Source: Dissulfurirhabdus thermomarina (GTDB taxonomy: Bacteria; Desulfobacterota; Dissulfuribacteria; Dissulfuribacterales; Dissulfurirhabdaceae). Taken from it: a stretch of DNA of 64,000 nucleotides. This document shows, one piece after another, positions 33,360 to 44,170 of the stretch. How positions within the stretch are numbered: position 1 is the first letter of the stretch; every line of letters begins with the position of its first letter. Location: the NCBI RefSeq assembly GCF_012979235.1, contig NZ_JAATWC010000003.1, positions 1-64,000 on the forward strand. The letters are read 5' to 3'. The position numbers and the translations under genes were made by a program. The notes under the pieces were generated by a model. That model was not told where the DNA came from and ran no database searches. It was given only the letters and a program-made list of their open reading frames with translations.

Positions 33360-34377
33360 AGAGGTAGTCGCGCGCCAGGATCTCCGCGATCTGGACGGCG
33401 TTGGTGGCGGCGCCCTTGCGGATGTTGTCGGCCACGATCCAGAGATCCAGCCCGTTGGTCTGGGAGATGTCTTCCCGGATCCGGCCCACCAGGGTGAGGT
33501 CCTGCCCCTCGGCGTCGATGGCCAGTGGATAGCGGGCCTCGGCGGGGTCGTCCACCACCCGGACCCCGGGGGCCGCGGAGAGGATCTCCCGGGCCTCCCC
33601 GGCGGTGATCTTCCGCTCGAACTCCACGTTCACCGCCTCGGAGTGGCCGTAGAAGACGGGGACCCGCACGGTGGTGGCCGAGACCTGGATATCCGGCGCC
33701 CCCATGATCTTCCGGGTCTCGTTCACCATCTTCATCTCTTCCTTGGTGTAGCCGTTGGCCTCGAAGACGTCGATGTGGGGCAGGCAGTTGAAGGCGATCC
33801 GGTGGGGATAGACCTCCACGGGCATCGGCCGTCCCTCGGCCCAGGCCCGGACCTGGGCCTCGAGCTCGCGGATGGCCTTCTGGCCCGTCCCGGAGACCGC
33901 CTGGTAGGTGGCGACCACGACCCGCCGGATCCGGGCCGCGTCGTGGAGGGGCTTGAGCACCACCACCATCTGGATGGTGGAACAGTTGGGGTTGGCGATG
34001 ATGCCCTTGGTCTTGTACCCGGCGACATCGTCCGGGTTCACCTCGGGGACCACCAGGGGGACCTCCGGGTCCATGCGCCAGGCGCTGGAGTTGTCCACCA
34101 CCACGGCGCCGGCCCGGGCCGCCGACGGGGCATAGGTGAGGCTCCGCCCCCCGCCGCAGGAGAAGAGGGCGATGTCGATCCCGTCGAAGGAATCGTGGTC
34201 CAGGCGGTGGACCGTCTCCTCGCGGCCCCGGAAGACGAGCCGCTTGCCCTCGGAACGCTCGGAGGCAAGGAGGCGGATCTCCCCCACGGGGAACTCCCGC
34301 TCCTCGAGGACCCGGAGCATGGTCTGGCCGACGGCCCCGGTGGCCCCGGCCACCGCCACGTTGAATGTCCGAGACAT
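33358..34377 (-). CDS. asd: Aspartate-semialdehyde dehydrogenase
   Basis: A 339-residue Asd, which reduces aspartyl phosphate to aspartate semialdehyde for lysine, threonine and methionine synthesis. NADP-binding AVAGATGAVGQTMLRVLEE opens the protein; IIANPNCSTIQMVVVL holds the catalytic Cys, followed by AVSGTGQKAIREL and a C-terminal substrate-binding segment. Full length. It is the last gene of the ilv-leu run, 38 bases after leuB. Its stop codon lies within the end of a palindromic repeat. Confidence 0.96.
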   Translation of the reverse strand: MSRTFNVAVAGATGAVGQTMLRVLEEREFPVGEIRLLASERSEGKRLVFRGREETVHRLDHDSFDGIDIALFSCGGGRSLTYAPSAARAGAVVVDNSSAWRMDPEVPLVVPEVNPDDVAGYKTKGIIANPNCSTIQMVVVLKPLHDAARIRRVVVATYQAVSGTGQKAIRELEAQVRAWAEGRPMPVEVYPHRIAFNCLPHIDVFEANGYTKEEMKMVNETRKIMGAPDIQVSATTVRVPVFYGHSEAVNVEFERKITAGEAREILSAAPGVRVVDDPAEARYPLAIDAEGQDLTLVGRIREDISQTNGLDLWIVADNIRKGAATNAVQIAEILARDYL

Positions 34378-34415
34378 GGCGCGACCTCTTTTCGTTTCAG
34401 GATGTGGGGGATGTC

Positions 34416-35477
34416 TCAACCCCGGACGTAGCCCGCCACGAGGTCCCCCACCTCGGTGGTGGAATACCCCATCCGCCCTGCGGAAAGGCTCTTCAGGTTC
34501 TCGCTCACGGCCCGCCGCACCGCGGCCTCCACGGCCTGGGCGGCCTCGGCCTCGCCGAGGTAGTCCAACATCATCTGACCCGCGCAGATGGCGGCCATGG
34601 GGTTGATCACGTTCTTGCCGGTGTACTTCGGCGCCGACCCCCCGATGGGCTCGAACATGGAGACACCCTCCGGGTTCAGGTTGCCGCCGGCGGCGATCCC
34701 CATGCCTCCCTGGATCATGGCGCCGAGGTCGGTGATGATGTCCCCGAACATGTTGTCCGTCACGATCACGTCGAACCACTCGGGGTTCTTCACCATCCAC
34801 ATGCAGGTGGCGTCCACGTGGGCGTAGTCGGTCTGGATGTCCGGGTACTCCTTGGCCACCTCGTGGAAGGTCCGCTCCCAGAGATCGAAGGCGTAGGTGA
34901 GGACGTTGGTCTTGCCGCAGAGGGTGACCTTCTTCCCCTTGTTGCGGCGCCGGCAGTACTCGAAGGCGAAGCGGATGCAGCGTTCCACGCCCTTCCGGGT
35001 GTTGATGGACTCCTGCACCGCCACCTCGTCGGGGGTGCCCTTCTTGAGCACACCGCCGGCCCCGGCATAGAGCCCCTCGGTGTTCTCCCGGACCACCACG
35101 AAGTCGATGTCCTCCGGGCCCTTGTCCTTGAGCGGGGTGTCCACGCCCGGGTAGAGCACCACGGGCCGGAGGTTGATGTACTGGTCCAGGGCGAAGCGCA
35201 GGTGGAGCAGGATGCCCTTCTCGAGAATCCCGGGCTTGACGTCCGGGTGCCCGATGGCCCCCAGGAGGATGGCCTTGTACTGCTTGAGGTCCTCGGCCGC
35301 CCCCTCCGGGAGCACCTCCCCCGTGCGCAGGTACCGGTCACCGCCGTAGTCGTACCAGGTCTTGTCGAGACGAAACCCGAACCGCTCCTCGGCGGCCTCC
35401 AGCACCTTGACGGCCTCGGCCACCACCTCGGGGCCGGTGCCGTCACCGGGGATCACGGCGATCTTGTAGCTCTTCAT
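34416..35477 (-). CDS. leuB: 3-isopropylmalate dehydrogenase
   Basis: A 353-residue beta-decarboxylating dehydrogenase. [19 protein letters not shown] opens it, with [13 protein letters not shown], the Mg-binding [20 protein letters not shown], and the NAD-binding [16 protein letters not shown]. Context (leuC and leuD upstream) fixes the assignment within the isocitrate/isopropylmalate dehydrogenase family. Gap of 22 bases after leuD. Confidence 0.93.
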   Translation of the reverse strand: MKSYKIAVIPGDGTGPEVVAEAVKVLEAAEERFGFRLDKTWYDYGGDRYLRTGEVLPEGAAEDLKQYKAILLGAIGHPDVKPGILEKGILLHLRFALDQYINLRPVVLYPGVDTPLKDKGPEDIDFVVVRENTEGLYAGAGGVLKKGTPDEVAVQESINTRKGVERCIRFAFEYCRRRNKGKKVTLCGKTNVLTYAFDLWERTFHEVAKEYPDIQTDYAHVDATCMWMVKNPEWFDVIVTDNMFGDIITDLGAMIQGGMGIAAGGNLNPEGVSMFEPIGGSAPKYTGKNVINPMAAICAGQMMLDYLGEAEAAQAVEAAVRRAVSENLKSLSAGRMGYSTTEVGDLVAGYVRG

Positions 35478-35499
35478 TCCTCTCTCCTCTAGGTGGATA

Positions 35500-36009
35500 T
35501 CAGCCGCGGCCCGCGCCGGCGGCCCGCTTCTTGAGGACGTGGGGGATGAGGCCCCCGTCCGCGATGAGCTCCTGCATGAAGGGCGGGATGGGCTGGGCCC
35601 GGTAGACCGACCCGGTGGTGAGGTTGCGGATGGTGCCCGTGGCCGCGTCCACCTCCACCTCGTCGCCCTCGTTCAGCCCCTCCGCGGCCTCCGCCGACTC
35701 GAAGATGGGAAGCCCCATGTTGAAGCTGTTCCGGTAGAAGATGCGGGCGAAGGTGGGAGCGATGACGCAGCCGACCCCCGCGGCCTTCAAGGCGATGGGC
35801 GCGTGCTCCCGGGAAGAGCCGCACCCGAAGTTCTTGCCCGCCACCACCACGTCGCCGGGCCGAACCTTGGCGGCGAACTCCGGGTCGCCGTCCTCCATGC
35901 AGTGCCGGGCCAGCTCCGCCGGATCGGAGGTGTTGAGGTATCGGGCCGGGATGATGACGTCGGTATCGACGTTTTCCCCGAACTTCCAGACGCGTCCCTT
36001 GATCTTCAT
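35500..36009 (-). CDS. leuD: 3-isopropylmalate dehydratase small subunit
   Basis: A 169-residue LeuD of the shorter LeuD2 type, forming the swivel domain that pairs with LeuC. Motifs: [20 protein letters not shown] and [20 protein letters not shown], which holds the substrate-binding Ser-Arg pair. It lies 7 bases after leuC. Confidence 0.95.
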   Translation of the reverse strand: MKIKGRVWKFGENVDTDVIIPARYLNTSDPAELARHCMEDGDPEFAAKVRPGDVVVAGKNFGCGSSREHAPIALKAAGVGCVIAPTFARIFYRNSFNMGLPIFESAEAAEGLNEGDEVEVDAATGTIRNLTTGSVYRAQPIPPFMQELIADGGLIPHVLKKRAAGAGRG

Positions 36010-36016
36010 CTCGTCC

Positions 36017-37282
36017 TCACAACTCGTCCGGCCCGGCGATCCGGCCGAGCACGGCGCTGGCGGCGGCCACGGCGGGGTTGGCGAGGTACACCTCGCTTTC
36101 GGGATGCCCCATTCGGCCCACGAAGTTCCGGTTGGTGGTGGCCACGGCCCGCTCCCCGGCGGCGAGGATTCCCATGTGCCCGCCGAGGCAGGGCCCGCAG
36201 GTGGGCGGCCCCACCACGGCCCCGGCCTCCATGAAGGTGCGAAGATACCCCTTCTCCATGGCCGCTGTCCAGACCCGTGGCGTGGCCGGGAGCACGATCA
36301 TCCGAACGTTGCGGGCCACCTTGCGGCCGGCGAGGACCTCGGCCGCCACGGCCAGGTCCTCGAGGCGGCCGTTGGTGCAGGAACCCACCACCACCTGGTC
36401 GATGGGAACGCGGCCCACCTGGGAGATGGGCCGGGTGTTCTCCGGAAGGTGCGGGAAGGCCACCTGGGGCTCGATCCGGGAGCAGTCGTACTCGCGCACC
36501 GCCACGTACTCGGCCTCGGGGTCGCTCCGGAGCGCGGTGAAGGGCCGGTCGGATCGTCCCTTCACCCAGTCGAGGGTGACGACGTCGGGGTTGATGAGCC
36601 CCACCTTGCCGCCGGCCTCGATGGCCATGTTGGCCATGGTGAACCGGTCGGCCATGGGCAGGGTGTCGATGACCGGCCCCACGAACTCCATGGCCCGGTA
36701 CAGGGCCCCGTCCACCCCGATGTCGCCGATGGTGTAGAGGATGAGGTCCTTTCCCATGACCCAGCGCCGCCGCTCGCCCTTGTAGACGAACTTCATGGAC
36801 TCGGGCACCTTGAACCACGTGGTGCCCGTCATCATGGTGGCGGCGAGATCCGTGCTCCCCACCCCGGTGGCGAAGGCCCCGAGGGCTCCGTAGGTGCAGG
36901 TGTGACTGTCGGCGCCGATGACCACGTCGCCGGGAAGCACGATCCCTCGTTCGGGGAGCAGGACGTGCTCCACCCCCATCCGGCCGGCGTCGTAGTGGTG
37001 GACGATGCCGTGCTCGGCGGCGAACTCCCGCACGAGCTTGGCCTGCTCGGCGCTCTTGATGTCCTTGTTGGGGACGAAGTGATCGGCCACCAGGGCGATC
37101 TTGGCCGGGTCGAAGACCGTGGGCACCCCCGCCTCCCGGAAGGTCTTGATGGCGATGGGGGCGGTGATGTCGTTGCCGAGGGCCACGTCCACGGTGACCT
37201 CCACGAGCTGCCCGGGGACGACCTCGTCCAGGCCGGCGTGGGCGGCGAGCAGCTTCTCTGCCAGGGTCATGGGACGGCTCAT
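36017..37282 (-). CDS. leuC: 3-isopropylmalate dehydratase large subunit
   Basis: A 421-residue aconitase-family protein carrying the 4Fe-4S cluster for isomerising 2- to 3-isopropylmalate. [20 protein letters not shown] has the first cluster Cys, [18 protein letters not shown] and [15 protein letters not shown] the others. The short length fits the LeuC2 type that partners small LeuD. Its ATG overlaps the leuA stop by 4 bases. Confidence 0.95.
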   Translation of the reverse strand: MSRPMTLAEKLLAAHAGLDEVVPGQLVEVTVDVALGNDITAPIAIKTFREAGVPTVFDPAKIALVADHFVPNKDIKSAEQAKLVREFAAEHGIVHHYDAGRMGVEHVLLPERGIVLPGDVVIGADSHTCTYGALGAFATGVGSTDLAATMMTGTTWFKVPESMKFVYKGERRRWVMGKDLILYTIGDIGVDGALYRAMEFVGPVIDTLPMADRFTMANMAIEAGGKVGLINPDVVTLDWVKGRSDRPFTALRSDPEAEYVAVREYDCSRIEPQVAFPHLPENTRPISQVGRVPIDQVVVGSCTNGRLEDLAVAAEVLAGRKVARNVRMIVLPATPRVWTAAMEKGYLRTFMEAGAVVGPPTCGPCLGGHMGILAAGERAVATTNRNFVGRMGHPESEVYLANPAVAAASAVLGRIAGPDEL

Positions 37283-38856
37283 CTTCCGCTTCCTTTCTCC
37301 GTGCGGCACATGGCGCCGACACCCGGCGCCGCGGCGTTCTTCTTCTTGTATTCCAGCCGGTTCAAGGCGTTCAGGTAGGCCCGGACGCTGGCGGTGATGA
37401 TGTCCGGGTCGGCCCCTTGCCCGCTCACCACGAGGCCGTCCTCCTCGAGCCGGACCGTGACCTCGCCCTGGGCGTCGGTGCCGCCGGTGATGGAACTCAC
37501 GGTGAAACGCAGGAGGCGGCTCTTCGTCCCGGTCAGCTCCGCCACCGCCTTGTAGGCGGCGTCGATGGGGCCGGCGCCCATGCAGGCCCGGAAGGCCTCG
37601 CGCCCGTCCACCTCGACCCCCACGGTGGCCGTGGGGCGGATGCCGCTGCCGCCGGCCACGTGGAGGTAGACCAGGCGGTAGCGGTCCGGGATGCGGAGGA
37701 CCACCTCGGCCACCAGGGCCTCGAGGTCCTCGTCGAAGACGTCCTTCTTCCGGTCCGCGAGGTTCTTGAACCGGGCGAAGACCCGGTCGAGGTCGTCCTC
37801 GGCCAGCCGGTAGCCCATCTCCTCGAGCTTGGCCTTCAAGGCATGGCGGCCGGAGTGCTTGCCGAGGACGATGGCCCCCCCGGTGAGCCCGATGTCTCGA
37901 GGGTCCATGATCTCGTAGGTGGTCCGCTCCTTGAGGACGCCGTCCTGGTGGATGCCCGACTCGTGGGCGAAGGCGTTGGCGCCCACGATGGCCTTGTTGG
38001 GCTGGACCACCATGCCCGTCAGGTGGCTCACCATTCGGCTCGTGGCCAGGATGTGGCGCGTGTCGATGCCGAGCGAGAAGGGGAGGAGGTCCTTCCGGGT
38101 CCGGATCGCCATGACGACCTCCTCCATGGCGGTGTTGCCGGCCCGCTCGCCGATGCCGTTCACGGTGCACTCCACCTGCCGGGCGCCGTTTGCAACGGCG
38201 GAGAGGACGTTGGCCGTGGCCAGCCCGAGGTCGTTGTGGCAATGCACGCTCAGCACCGCCTTGTGGATGTTGGGCGTGTGTTCCGCGACGCGGCGGATCA
38301 TCCGGGCGAAGTCCCACGGGACCGCGTACCCCACCGTGTCCGGGAAGTTCACCGTGGTGGCCCCGGCCTCGATGACCGCCTCGAAGACCCGGCACAAAAA
38401 GTCCAGGTCGCTCCGGGTGGCGTCCTCCGCGGAAAACTCCACGTTCCCGGTATAGCGGGCCGCGTGGCGCACGGCGGCCGCCGCCCGTTCCAGCACCTCC
38501 TCCCGGTTCATCCGCAGCTTGTGCTTGAGGTGGATGTCGGAGGTGGCGATGAAGATGTGGATACGGGGGTTTTCCCCGTCACGGACTGCCTCCCAGGCCG
38601 TGTCGATGTCCTTCTCCACGGCCCGCGCCAGCGCCGCCACCTGGACCCCGCGCAACTCCCTGGCCAGGCGCTGGACTCCCTCGAAGTCCCCGGGAGAGGC
38701 CACGGGGAAGCCGGCCTCCAGGACGTCCACACCGAGTTTTTCGAGCTGGCGGCCGATCTGGAGCTTCTCCTCCATGTTGAGGGAGACCCCCGGGGACTGC
38801 TCCCCGTCCCGCAAGGTGGTATCGAAGATGAGGATCTTGTCTGCGTCCCCTGCCAT
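37279..38856 (-). CDS. leuA: 2-isopropylmalate synthase
   Basis: A 525-residue LeuA, joining acetyl-CoA and 2-ketoisovalerate. The TIM barrel begins [40 protein letters not shown] supplies the metal-binding HxH. The C-terminal 130 residues ([20 protein letters not shown] onward) are the LeuA allosteric dimer domain, so leucine feedback is expected. It follows pssA by 39 bases and overlaps leuC. ATG at 38856. Confidence 0.96.
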   Translation of the reverse strand: MAGDADKILIFDTTLRDGEQSPGVSLNMEEKLQIGRQLEKLGVDVLEAGFPVASPGDFEGVQRLARELRGVQVAALARAVEKDIDTAWEAVRDGENPRIHIFIATSDIHLKHKLRMNREEVLERAAAAVRHAARYTGNVEFSAEDATRSDLDFLCRVFEAVIEAGATTVNFPDTVGYAVPWDFARMIRRVAEHTPNIHKAVLSVHCHNDLGLATANVLSAVANGARQVECTVNGIGERAGNTAMEEVVMAIRTRKDLLPFSLGIDTRHILATSRMVSHLTGMVVQPNKAIVGANAFAHESGIHQDGVLKERTTYEIMDPRDIGLTGGAIVLGKHSGRHALKAKLEEMGYRLAEDDLDRVFARFKNLADRKKDVFDEDLEALVAEVVLRIPDRYRLVYLHVAGGSGIRPTATVGVEVDGREAFRACMGAGPIDAAYKAVAELTGTKSRLLRFTVSSITGGTDAQGEVTVRLEEDGLVVSGQGADPDIITASVRAYLNALNRLEYKKKNAAAPGVGAMCRTEKGSGR

Positions 38857-38895
38857 TTTCGTGTCTTCCCCGCCGGCCGTCGCCGGCCGGCCGCT

Positions 38896-39678
38896 TCAGG
38901 ACCGTCGCCGCTCCCCGGCCGCCTCGTGCCCGGGCCGCAGGGTCCGCACCACGACCCCGGCGGGCCCGGAGGCCACGTAGAGCGCCATGAGGAAAAAGAG
39001 GGTCACCTTGGGCTCCACGGCCACCACCACCATGGCCAGGATGAGCGCCACCATACCCGAAAAGGGATGCCGCTGGAACCAGGGGACCTCCTTGAAGCTG
39101 AAGAATCGCACCGTGCTCACCATCAGGAAGGAGAGCCCGTAGACCAGGGCGAGGACCGCGTAGTGCCGGACCGGCCCCTGGACCCCGAGGTACTGGGCCA
39201 TGAGCACGGTGGTGGCCACCATGGCCGCCGCCGCGGGGCAGGGCAACCCCAGGAAGTAGCGCTTGCTCCCCGAGACCCCGGAGATGCTGATGGCGTTGAA
39301 CCGGGCCAGGCGAAGCGCGGTGGTGGCGACATAGAGGAAGGCGGCGAGCCACCCCGGCCGGCCGAAGCCCTGGAGCCCCCACAGGAAGGCGAGCACCCCC
39401 GGCGCCACCCCGAAGGCCACGAGATCCGAGAGCGAGTCGTACTCGATGCCGAACCGGGAGGTGGTCCCCGTCAACCGGGCCACCCGCCCGTCCAGGCCGT
39501 CGAAGACCGCCGCCGCCAGGATGGCCACCGCCGCCAGGCGGAAGTCGCCGTGGATGGCCGCCACCAGGGCGTAGAAGCCGGAAAACAGGCTGGCGGAGGT
39601 CAATAGGTTGGGCAGGAGGTAGATCCCCCGGAGGCGTTCGCCGGGATGCCGGTGGCCGTGGTGCTGGCTGCGTCTCAT
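38896..39678 (-). CDS. pssA: CDP-diacylglycerol-serine O-phosphatidyltransferase
   Basis: A 260-residue integral membrane enzyme that makes phosphatidylserine from CDP-diacylglycerol and serine. The CDP-alcohol motif appears as FDGLDGRVARLTGTTSRFG followed by IEYDSLSDLVAFG, with the expected Asp residues. About eight membrane helices. The psd gene immediately upstream (49-base gap) supplies the next step, giving phosphatidylethanolamine. Confidence 0.94.
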   Translation of the reverse strand: MRRSQHHGHRHPGERLRGIYLLPNLLTSASLFSGFYALVAAIHGDFRLAAVAILAAAVFDGLDGRVARLTGTTSRFGIEYDSLSDLVAFGVAPGVLAFLWGLQGFGRPGWLAAFLYVATTALRLARFNAISISGVSGSKRYFLGLPCPAAAAMVATTVLMAQYLGVQGPVRHYAVLALVYGLSFLMVSTVRFFSFKEVPWFQRHPFSGMVALILAMVVVAVEPKVTLFFLMALYVASGPAGVVVRTLRPGHEAAGERRRS

Positions 39679-39727
39679 TGCTGTCTCCCTTCGCGCGGGC
39701 GGTCTCGGGCGGGCCCGCCGGCCCGTC

Positions 39728-40378
39728 CTAGCCGGCGGCGCGCCGGGCGAGCACGCTCTGCCCGGCCGTGACCCGCTGTCCCTTCTTCACCTCTACGGCA
39801 TAGCCGGGCGGAAGATAAACGTCCACCCGGGAGCCGAACCGGATGAGCCCGAAGCGTTCGCCCCGGGCCAGCCGGTCGCCCGGCTCCGCCCGGCAGACGA
39901 TCCGCTGGGCCACGAGGCCGGCCACCTGGACCGCGGTGACCCGATCCCCCTCGGCCGTCCGGAGCCGGAGGGCGCAGCACTCGTTGCGAAGCAAGGCCCG
40001 GGGCCGGTCGGCGGGCCAGACGGCGCCGGGCCGGTAGACCACCGCCTCCACCTCGCCCGCCACGGGCGCCCGGTTCACGTGGACGTCGAAGACGTTCATG
40101 AAGATGCTCACCCGCCGGGCGGGTTCCCCGCCCACGGGATCGGCGGCCTCCACGCCGGCCTGGATGACCCGGCCGTCGGCCGGGGCCACCACGAGGCCCT
40201 GGCCCGCCGGAACGACCCGTTCCGGGTCCCGGAAGAAGTAGAGGACGAAGGCCGTGACCACCAAGGCGGCCACGGCCGGGAGCTGCCACCCGAGCTGTGC
40301 CAGCACCACCGCCGCCAGGGCGGCGGCCCCGACGAAGGGGACCCCCTCCCGGGCCACGGGGACACGTTCCGGACGCAT
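39728..40378 (-). CDS. psd: Phosphatidylserine decarboxylase proenzyme, short form
   Basis: A 216-residue pyruvoyl enzyme of the short Psd type. Two membrane segments near the N-terminus precede FFRDPERVVPAGQGLVVAPA and DGRVIQA. FMNVFDVHVNRAPVAGEVE is a family signature; RFGSRVDVYLPPG holds the Gly-Ser site where self-cleavage forms the pyruvoyl group. It decarboxylates phosphatidylserine made by PssA. It lies 11 bases after ilvC. Confidence 0.94.
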   Translation of the reverse strand: MRPERVPVAREGVPFVGAAALAAVVLAQLGWQLPAVAALVVTAFVLYFFRDPERVVPAGQGLVVAPADGRVIQAGVEAADPVGGEPARRVSIFMNVFDVHVNRAPVAGEVEAVVYRPGAVWPADRPRALLRNECCALRLRTAEGDRVTAVQVAGLVAQRIVCRAEPGDRLARGERFGLIRFGSRVDVYLPPGYAVEVKKGQRVTAGQSVLARRAAG

Positions 40379-40389
40379 CCGGCCCTGCC

Positions 40390-41388
40390 TCAGGCCTGCT
40401 CCTTCTTCAGCCAGCTCATCATGCCGCGCAGGCGGCCGCCCACCTCCTCGATGGGATGCTCCTTCTCGAGCTGGCGCAGGGCGTTGAAGGACGGCCGGTT
40501 GACCTGATTCTCGAGCATCCACTCCTTGGCGAAGGCGCCGGTCTGGATCTCGTCGAGGATCCGCCGCATCTCGCGCTTCGTCTCCTCGGTGATGATGCGG
40601 CGGCCTCGGGTGAGGTCCCCGTACTCGGCCGTATCGCTGATGGAGTAGCGCATGCGGGAGAGCCCCCCCTCGTAGATGAGGTCCACGATCAGCTTGAGCT
40701 CGTGGCAGCACTCGAAGTAGGCGATCTCGGGCTGGTAGCCCGCCGCCACCAGGGTCTCGAAGCCCGCCTTGATGAGGGCGCTCACCCCGCCGCACAGCAC
40801 CGCCTGCTCGCCGAAGAGGTCCGTCTCGGTCTCTTCCCGGAAGGTGGTCTCGAGGATCCCCGCCCGGGCGCCGCCGATGCCGTTGCCGTAGGCGAGGGCG
40901 CGGGCCAGGGCCTGGCCGGTGGCGTCCTGGTGGACGGCCACGAGGCAGGGGACCCCCGCTCCCCGCTCGTACTCGCGCCGGACGAGATGGCCCGGGCCCT
41001 TCGGCGCCACCATGGCCACGTCCACGTCGGCCGGGGGCACGATCTGGCCGAAGTGGATGTTGAAACCGTGGGAGAAGAGCAGCATGTCGCCGGCCTTGAG
41101 GTTCGGGGCGATCGCCTCGCGGTAGAGGGCCCCCTGGACGTGGTCCGGCACCAGCACCATGACGGCGTCCGCCTGGGCGGCCGCCTCGGCGGCGCTGACG
41201 GGCTGAAAGCCGTGGGCCACTGCAAGATCGTAGTTGGGCGAGCCGGGCCGCTGGCCCACCACCACCTGGATGCCGCTGTCGCGGAGGTTCTGGGCGTGGG
41301 CGTGACCCTGGCTCCCGTAGCCGATGACCGCCACCGTCCGTCCCTCGAGGGGGGCGAGGGGCGCGTCCTTCTCGTAGTAGATCTTCAT
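40390..41388 (-). CDS. ilvC: Ketol-acid reductoisomerase (NADP+)
   Basis: A 332-residue class I IlvC. The Rossmann motif is [40 protein letters not shown] and the Mg-binding [19 protein letters not shown] follow, then the C-terminal knotted domain with [11 protein letters not shown]. It converts acetolactate to dihydroxyisovalerate. The ATG at 41388 has GAAAGGAG upstream. A spacer of 187 bases separates it from ilvN. Confidence 0.97.
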   Translation of the reverse strand: MKIYYEKDAPLAPLEGRTVAVIGYGSQGHAHAQNLRDSGIQVVVGQRPGSPNYDLAVAHGFQPVSAAEAAAQADAVMVLVPDHVQGALYREAIAPNLKAGDMLLFSHGFNIHFGQIVPPADVDVAMVAPKGPGHLVRREYERGAGVPCLVAVHQDATGQALARALAYGNGIGGARAGILETTFREETETDLFGEQAVLCGGVSALIKAGFETLVAAGYQPEIAYFECCHELKLIVDLIYEGGLSRMRYSISDTAEYGDLTRGRRIITEETKREMRRILDEIQTGAFAKEWMLENQVNRPSFNALRQLEKEHPIEEVGGRLRGMMSWLKKEQA

Positions 41389-41575
41389 GCCGACATTCTC
41401 CTTTCCATGATGGATAGCGTCGCGGGGAAAACCGGAGACCGCCGTCGGACCCTCCGGGCCCCGTCCATGGCGCCCCTGAGCGGGCCGTATGCCCGGAGGT
41501 CTTCTCGCCTCGTGCCCGGCCTTCCTCTTCCGGCCGTATCGCCTCCCCACGCCGGGGACGGAACGGCCCTCCGCC
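41389..41575. other. ilvN-ilvC spacer
   Basis: No gene. A short stretch at 41406-41420 (GATGGATAGCGTCGC) resembles the outer end of palindromic repeat family 2, so this gap may hold a decayed copy. No promoter or attenuator was recognised. Confidence 0.35.
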
Positions 41576-42061
41576 CTAGACCGTCTTCTTCTCGCGCACC
41601 ATGGCGATGGTCCCCGTCCGGGCGATCTCCTTGATGCCGAGGGGCTTGAGCAGCTCGATCACAGCCTGGATCTTGGACTGGGGCCCGGTGACCTCCACGG
41701 TGTAGGTCTTGGGGCTGACATCCACCACCTTGCACCGGAAGATGTCGCACATCCGAAGCACCTCGGCCCGGGTCTCGTCCTCGGCCCGGACCTTGACGAG
41801 GGCCATCTCACGGGAGACGTACTCCCCCTCCGAGACGTCCACCACCTTGTAGACGTCCACCAGGCGGTTGAGCTGCTTGATGATCTGCTCGATGATGAAG
41901 TCGTCCCCCGTGGTGACCAGGGTGAGGTGCGACAGCGTGGGGTCGAGGGTGGCCGCCACCGCCAGGCTCTCGATGTTGAACCCCCGGCCGCTGAAGAGCC
42001 CGGTGATCCGGGACAGGGCGCCGGGTCGGTTCTCGACCAGGACTGAGAGGGTATGTTTCAT
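41576..42061 (-). CDS. ilvN: Acetolactate synthase small (regulatory) subunit
   Basis: A 161-residue regulatory subunit. The N-terminal ACT domain begins [20 protein letters not shown] and continues [14 protein letters not shown]; a second ACT-like domain follows. It confers valine feedback on IlvB. The ATG at 42061 has AAGGAG 9 bases upstream; this ribosome site sits at the very edge of a palindromic repeat that separates ilvN from ilvB. Confidence 0.95.
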   Translation of the reverse strand: MKHTLSVLVENRPGALSRITGLFSGRGFNIESLAVAATLDPTLSHLTLVTTGDDFIIEQIIKQLNRLVDVYKVVDVSEGEYVSREMALVKVRAEDETRAEVLRMCDIFRCKVVDVSPKTYTVEVTGPQSKIQAVIELLKPLGIKEIARTGTIAMVREKKTV

Positions 42062-42072
42062 GGATCGCAACT

Positions 42073-42256
42073 CCTTGACGGCGTCGCAAGAATCGCCAAC
42101 TGCTGCGTTGCTTCGGATGCCTTCATCATTGCGGCGTAGCTCGAGTACGCCTCACTCCTCGACATCCGCGCGCCTTGCACCTGGCGATTCTTGCTGAGCC
42201 ATCCACTCAGAGGACTCTTTACGAGGTCATCAACTCTTGATGACGTCGCACGAATG
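42073..42256. repeat. Palindromic repeat family 2, copy between ilvB and ilvN
   Basis: About 184 bp. Read on the minus strand it matches the copy at 46096-46284: AAGAATCGCCAGGTGCAAGG, then CGGATGTCGAGG and TACGCCGCAATG, then GGCATCCGAAGCAACGCAG. It ends in GCGACGCCGTCAAGGAG, whose last bases form the ilvN ribosome site. Inner arms AATCGCCA and TGGCGATT can pair across the element. Confidence 0.8.
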
Positions 42257-42288
42257 CGCGGGCCGCGCCCTCGGCGCCGACGGCGCGG

Positions 42289-43989
42289 TTATACCAACAG
42301 CATCTCCGTGGTGGCCTTCCCGGCGGGCACCATGGGGAAGACGCCCTCTTCCTTGGCGATCATGAACTCCATGATGACCAGGTTGTCGGTCTCGAGGCCC
42401 TGCTTGAGGACACCCTCCACCTCCTCGGGCTTGGTGGCCCGCAGGCCGACGGCCCCGTATGCCTCGGCGACCTTGACGAAGTCCGGCGTCACGCCGAAGA
42501 CGGTGGCCGCGTAGCGACGATCGTAGAAGAGCTCCTGCCACTGCCGCACCATCCCGAGGTGCTGGTTGTTCAGGATCACCACCTTCACCGGCAGCCGCTG
42601 CTCCATGGCCGTGGCCAGCTCCTGGATGTTCATCTGGATGCTCCCGTCCCCGGCCACGTCGACCACCAGGCGGTCCGGGAAGGCCATCTGGGCCCCGATG
42701 GCCGCCGGGAGGCCGTAGCCCATGGTCCCCAGCCCGCCGGAGCTCAGGAGGCTGCGCGGGCGGTCGAACTTGTAGAACTGGGCGGTCCACATCTGGTTCT
42801 GGCCCACCTCCGTGGTGATGATGGCCCGCCCCCGGGTCATCTCGTAGAGCTTCTCGATGACGAACTGGGGCTTGATGACGCCGGGCTCCTCCTTGTAGGT
42901 GAGGGGATGGCGCTTCTCCCAGGCGCGGATCTGCTCCCACCAGGCGGCGTGCTGGTCCTTCCATGCCTCCACGGGGCGCCCGGCCTTCTTCATGACGCCC
43001 ACCAGCTTCTGGAGCGCCCGGCGGCAGTCCCCCACGATGGGGACGTCCACCTTCACGTTTTTCTGGATGGAGGTGGGGTCGATGTCGATGTGGATGATCT
43101 TGGCCAGGGGCGCAAAGGCGTCGACCTTGCCCGTCACCCGGTCGTCGAAACGGGCCCCCACCGCGACGATGAGGTCGGAGTTGGCCATGGCCATGTTGGC
43201 GCAGTAGGTCCCGTGCATGCCCAACATGCCGAGGCTCAGCTCGTGAGTGCCGGGAAAGGCGCCCAGCCCCATGAGCGTCATGGTGACCGGGGCGTGGATG
43301 CCCTCGGCCAGCTCCCGGAGTTCCTCGTGGGCATTGGCGATGACCACGCCGCCCCCCACGTAGATGATGGGGCGCTTGGCCTTTTCGATCATGCGGTAGG
43401 CCCGCTCGATCTGGCGGTTGTGGGGCTCCACCACCGGGTTGTAGGAGCGCAGCTTCGGGGTGTCCGGGTAGTCGAACTCGGCCTTGGCGTTCTGGACGTC
43501 CTTGGGGAGATCCACCAGGACGGGGCCCGGCCGGCCGGAGGCGGCGATGTAGAAGGCCTCCTTCAGGATCCGGGGCAGCTCCTCCACGGACTTCACCAGG
43601 TAGTTGTGCTTGGTGCAGGGCCGGGTGATCCCGACGATGTCCACCTCCTGGAAGGCGTCGTTGCCGATGAGCTTGGTGGGCACCTGGCCGCTCAAGACCA
43701 CCATGGGGACCGAATCCATGTAGGCGGTGGCGATGCCGGTGACGGTGTTGGTGGCGCCGGGGCCCGAGGTCACGAGGCAGACGCCGGTCTTCCCGGAGGC
43801 CCGGGCGTAGCCGTCGGCGGCATGGGTGGCGCCCTGCTCGTGCCGCACCAGGACGTGCCGGATGGACGGCTCCCGGTCCAGGGCGTCGTAGACGTCGATG
43901 ATGGCCCCGCCGGGAAAGCCGAAGACCACGTCCACGCCCTCCCGCTTCAAGGCCTCCACGACCATTTTCGCGCCGGTCATCTTTGCCAT
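42289..43989 (-). CDS. ilvB: Acetolactate synthase large (catalytic) subunit
   Basis: A 566-residue thiamine-diphosphate enzyme condensing pyruvate to acetolactate. [19 protein letters not shown] and [20 protein letters not shown] hold the catalytic Glu. The C-terminal ThDP/Mg site is [18 protein letters not shown] and [18 protein letters not shown]. First gene of the ilv-psd-pssA-leu-asd run, with a near-consensus promoter at 44027-44055. ilvN normally follows closely; here a repeat of about 184 bp lies between. Confidence 0.97.
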   Translation of the reverse strand: MAKMTGAKMVVEALKREGVDVVFGFPGGAIIDVYDALDREPSIRHVLVRHEQGATHAADGYARASGKTGVCLVTSGPGATNTVTGIATAYMDSVPMVVLSGQVPTKLIGNDAFQEVDIVGITRPCTKHNYLVKSVEELPRILKEAFYIAASGRPGPVLVDLPKDVQNAKAEFDYPDTPKLRSYNPVVEPHNRQIERAYRMIEKAKRPIIYVGGGVVIANAHEELRELAEGIHAPVTMTLMGLGAFPGTHELSLGMLGMHGTYCANMAMANSDLIVAVGARFDDRVTGKVDAFAPLAKIIHIDIDPTSIQKNVKVDVPIVGDCRRALQKLVGVMKKAGRPVEAWKDQHAAWWEQIRAWEKRHPLTYKEEPGVIKPQFVIEKLYEMTRGRAIITTEVGQNQMWTAQFYKFDRPRSLLSSGGLGTMGYGLPAAIGAQMAFPDRLVVDVAGDGSIQMNIQELATAMEQRLPVKVVILNNQHLGMVRQWQELFYDRRYAATVFGVTPDFVKVAEAYGAVGLRATKPEEVEGVLKQGLETDNLVIMEFMIAKEEGVFPMVPAGKATTEMLLV

Positions 43990-44026
43990 GTTCCTTCTCC
44001 TGCCGTCTATATGGTGTAAAGCGGAA

Positions 44027-44055
44027 ACTTAATCCACCGACCTTTCGCTTGTCAA
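44027..44055 (-). promoter_or_regulatory. Promoter of the ilvB operon
   Basis: On the minus strand TTGACA (44055-44050) and TTAAGT (44032-44027) are 17 bases apart, about 38 bases before the ilvB ATG. The leader is too short for a classical leader-peptide attenuator. Confidence 0.75.
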
Positions 44056-44132
44056 CGAAGCGGGATCCCCGAATCGCCGATGTCAAGGGCGCTGGCGACC
44101 GGTCGGAAGGCCGAAGCGGCCGGAGCGCGTTG

Positions 44133-44161
44133 TTGAGAAATATCCGTGGCCCGGGTAATAG
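44133..44161 (+). promoter_or_regulatory. Promoter of clcA, probably leaderless
   Basis: TTGAGA (44133-44138) and TAATAG (44156-44161) are spaced 17 bases. The ATG is at 44171, so transcription would begin within a few bases of the start codon. No Shine-Dalgarno sequence precedes the ATG. Confidence 0.5.
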
Positions 44162-44170
44162 TTACAGGTT

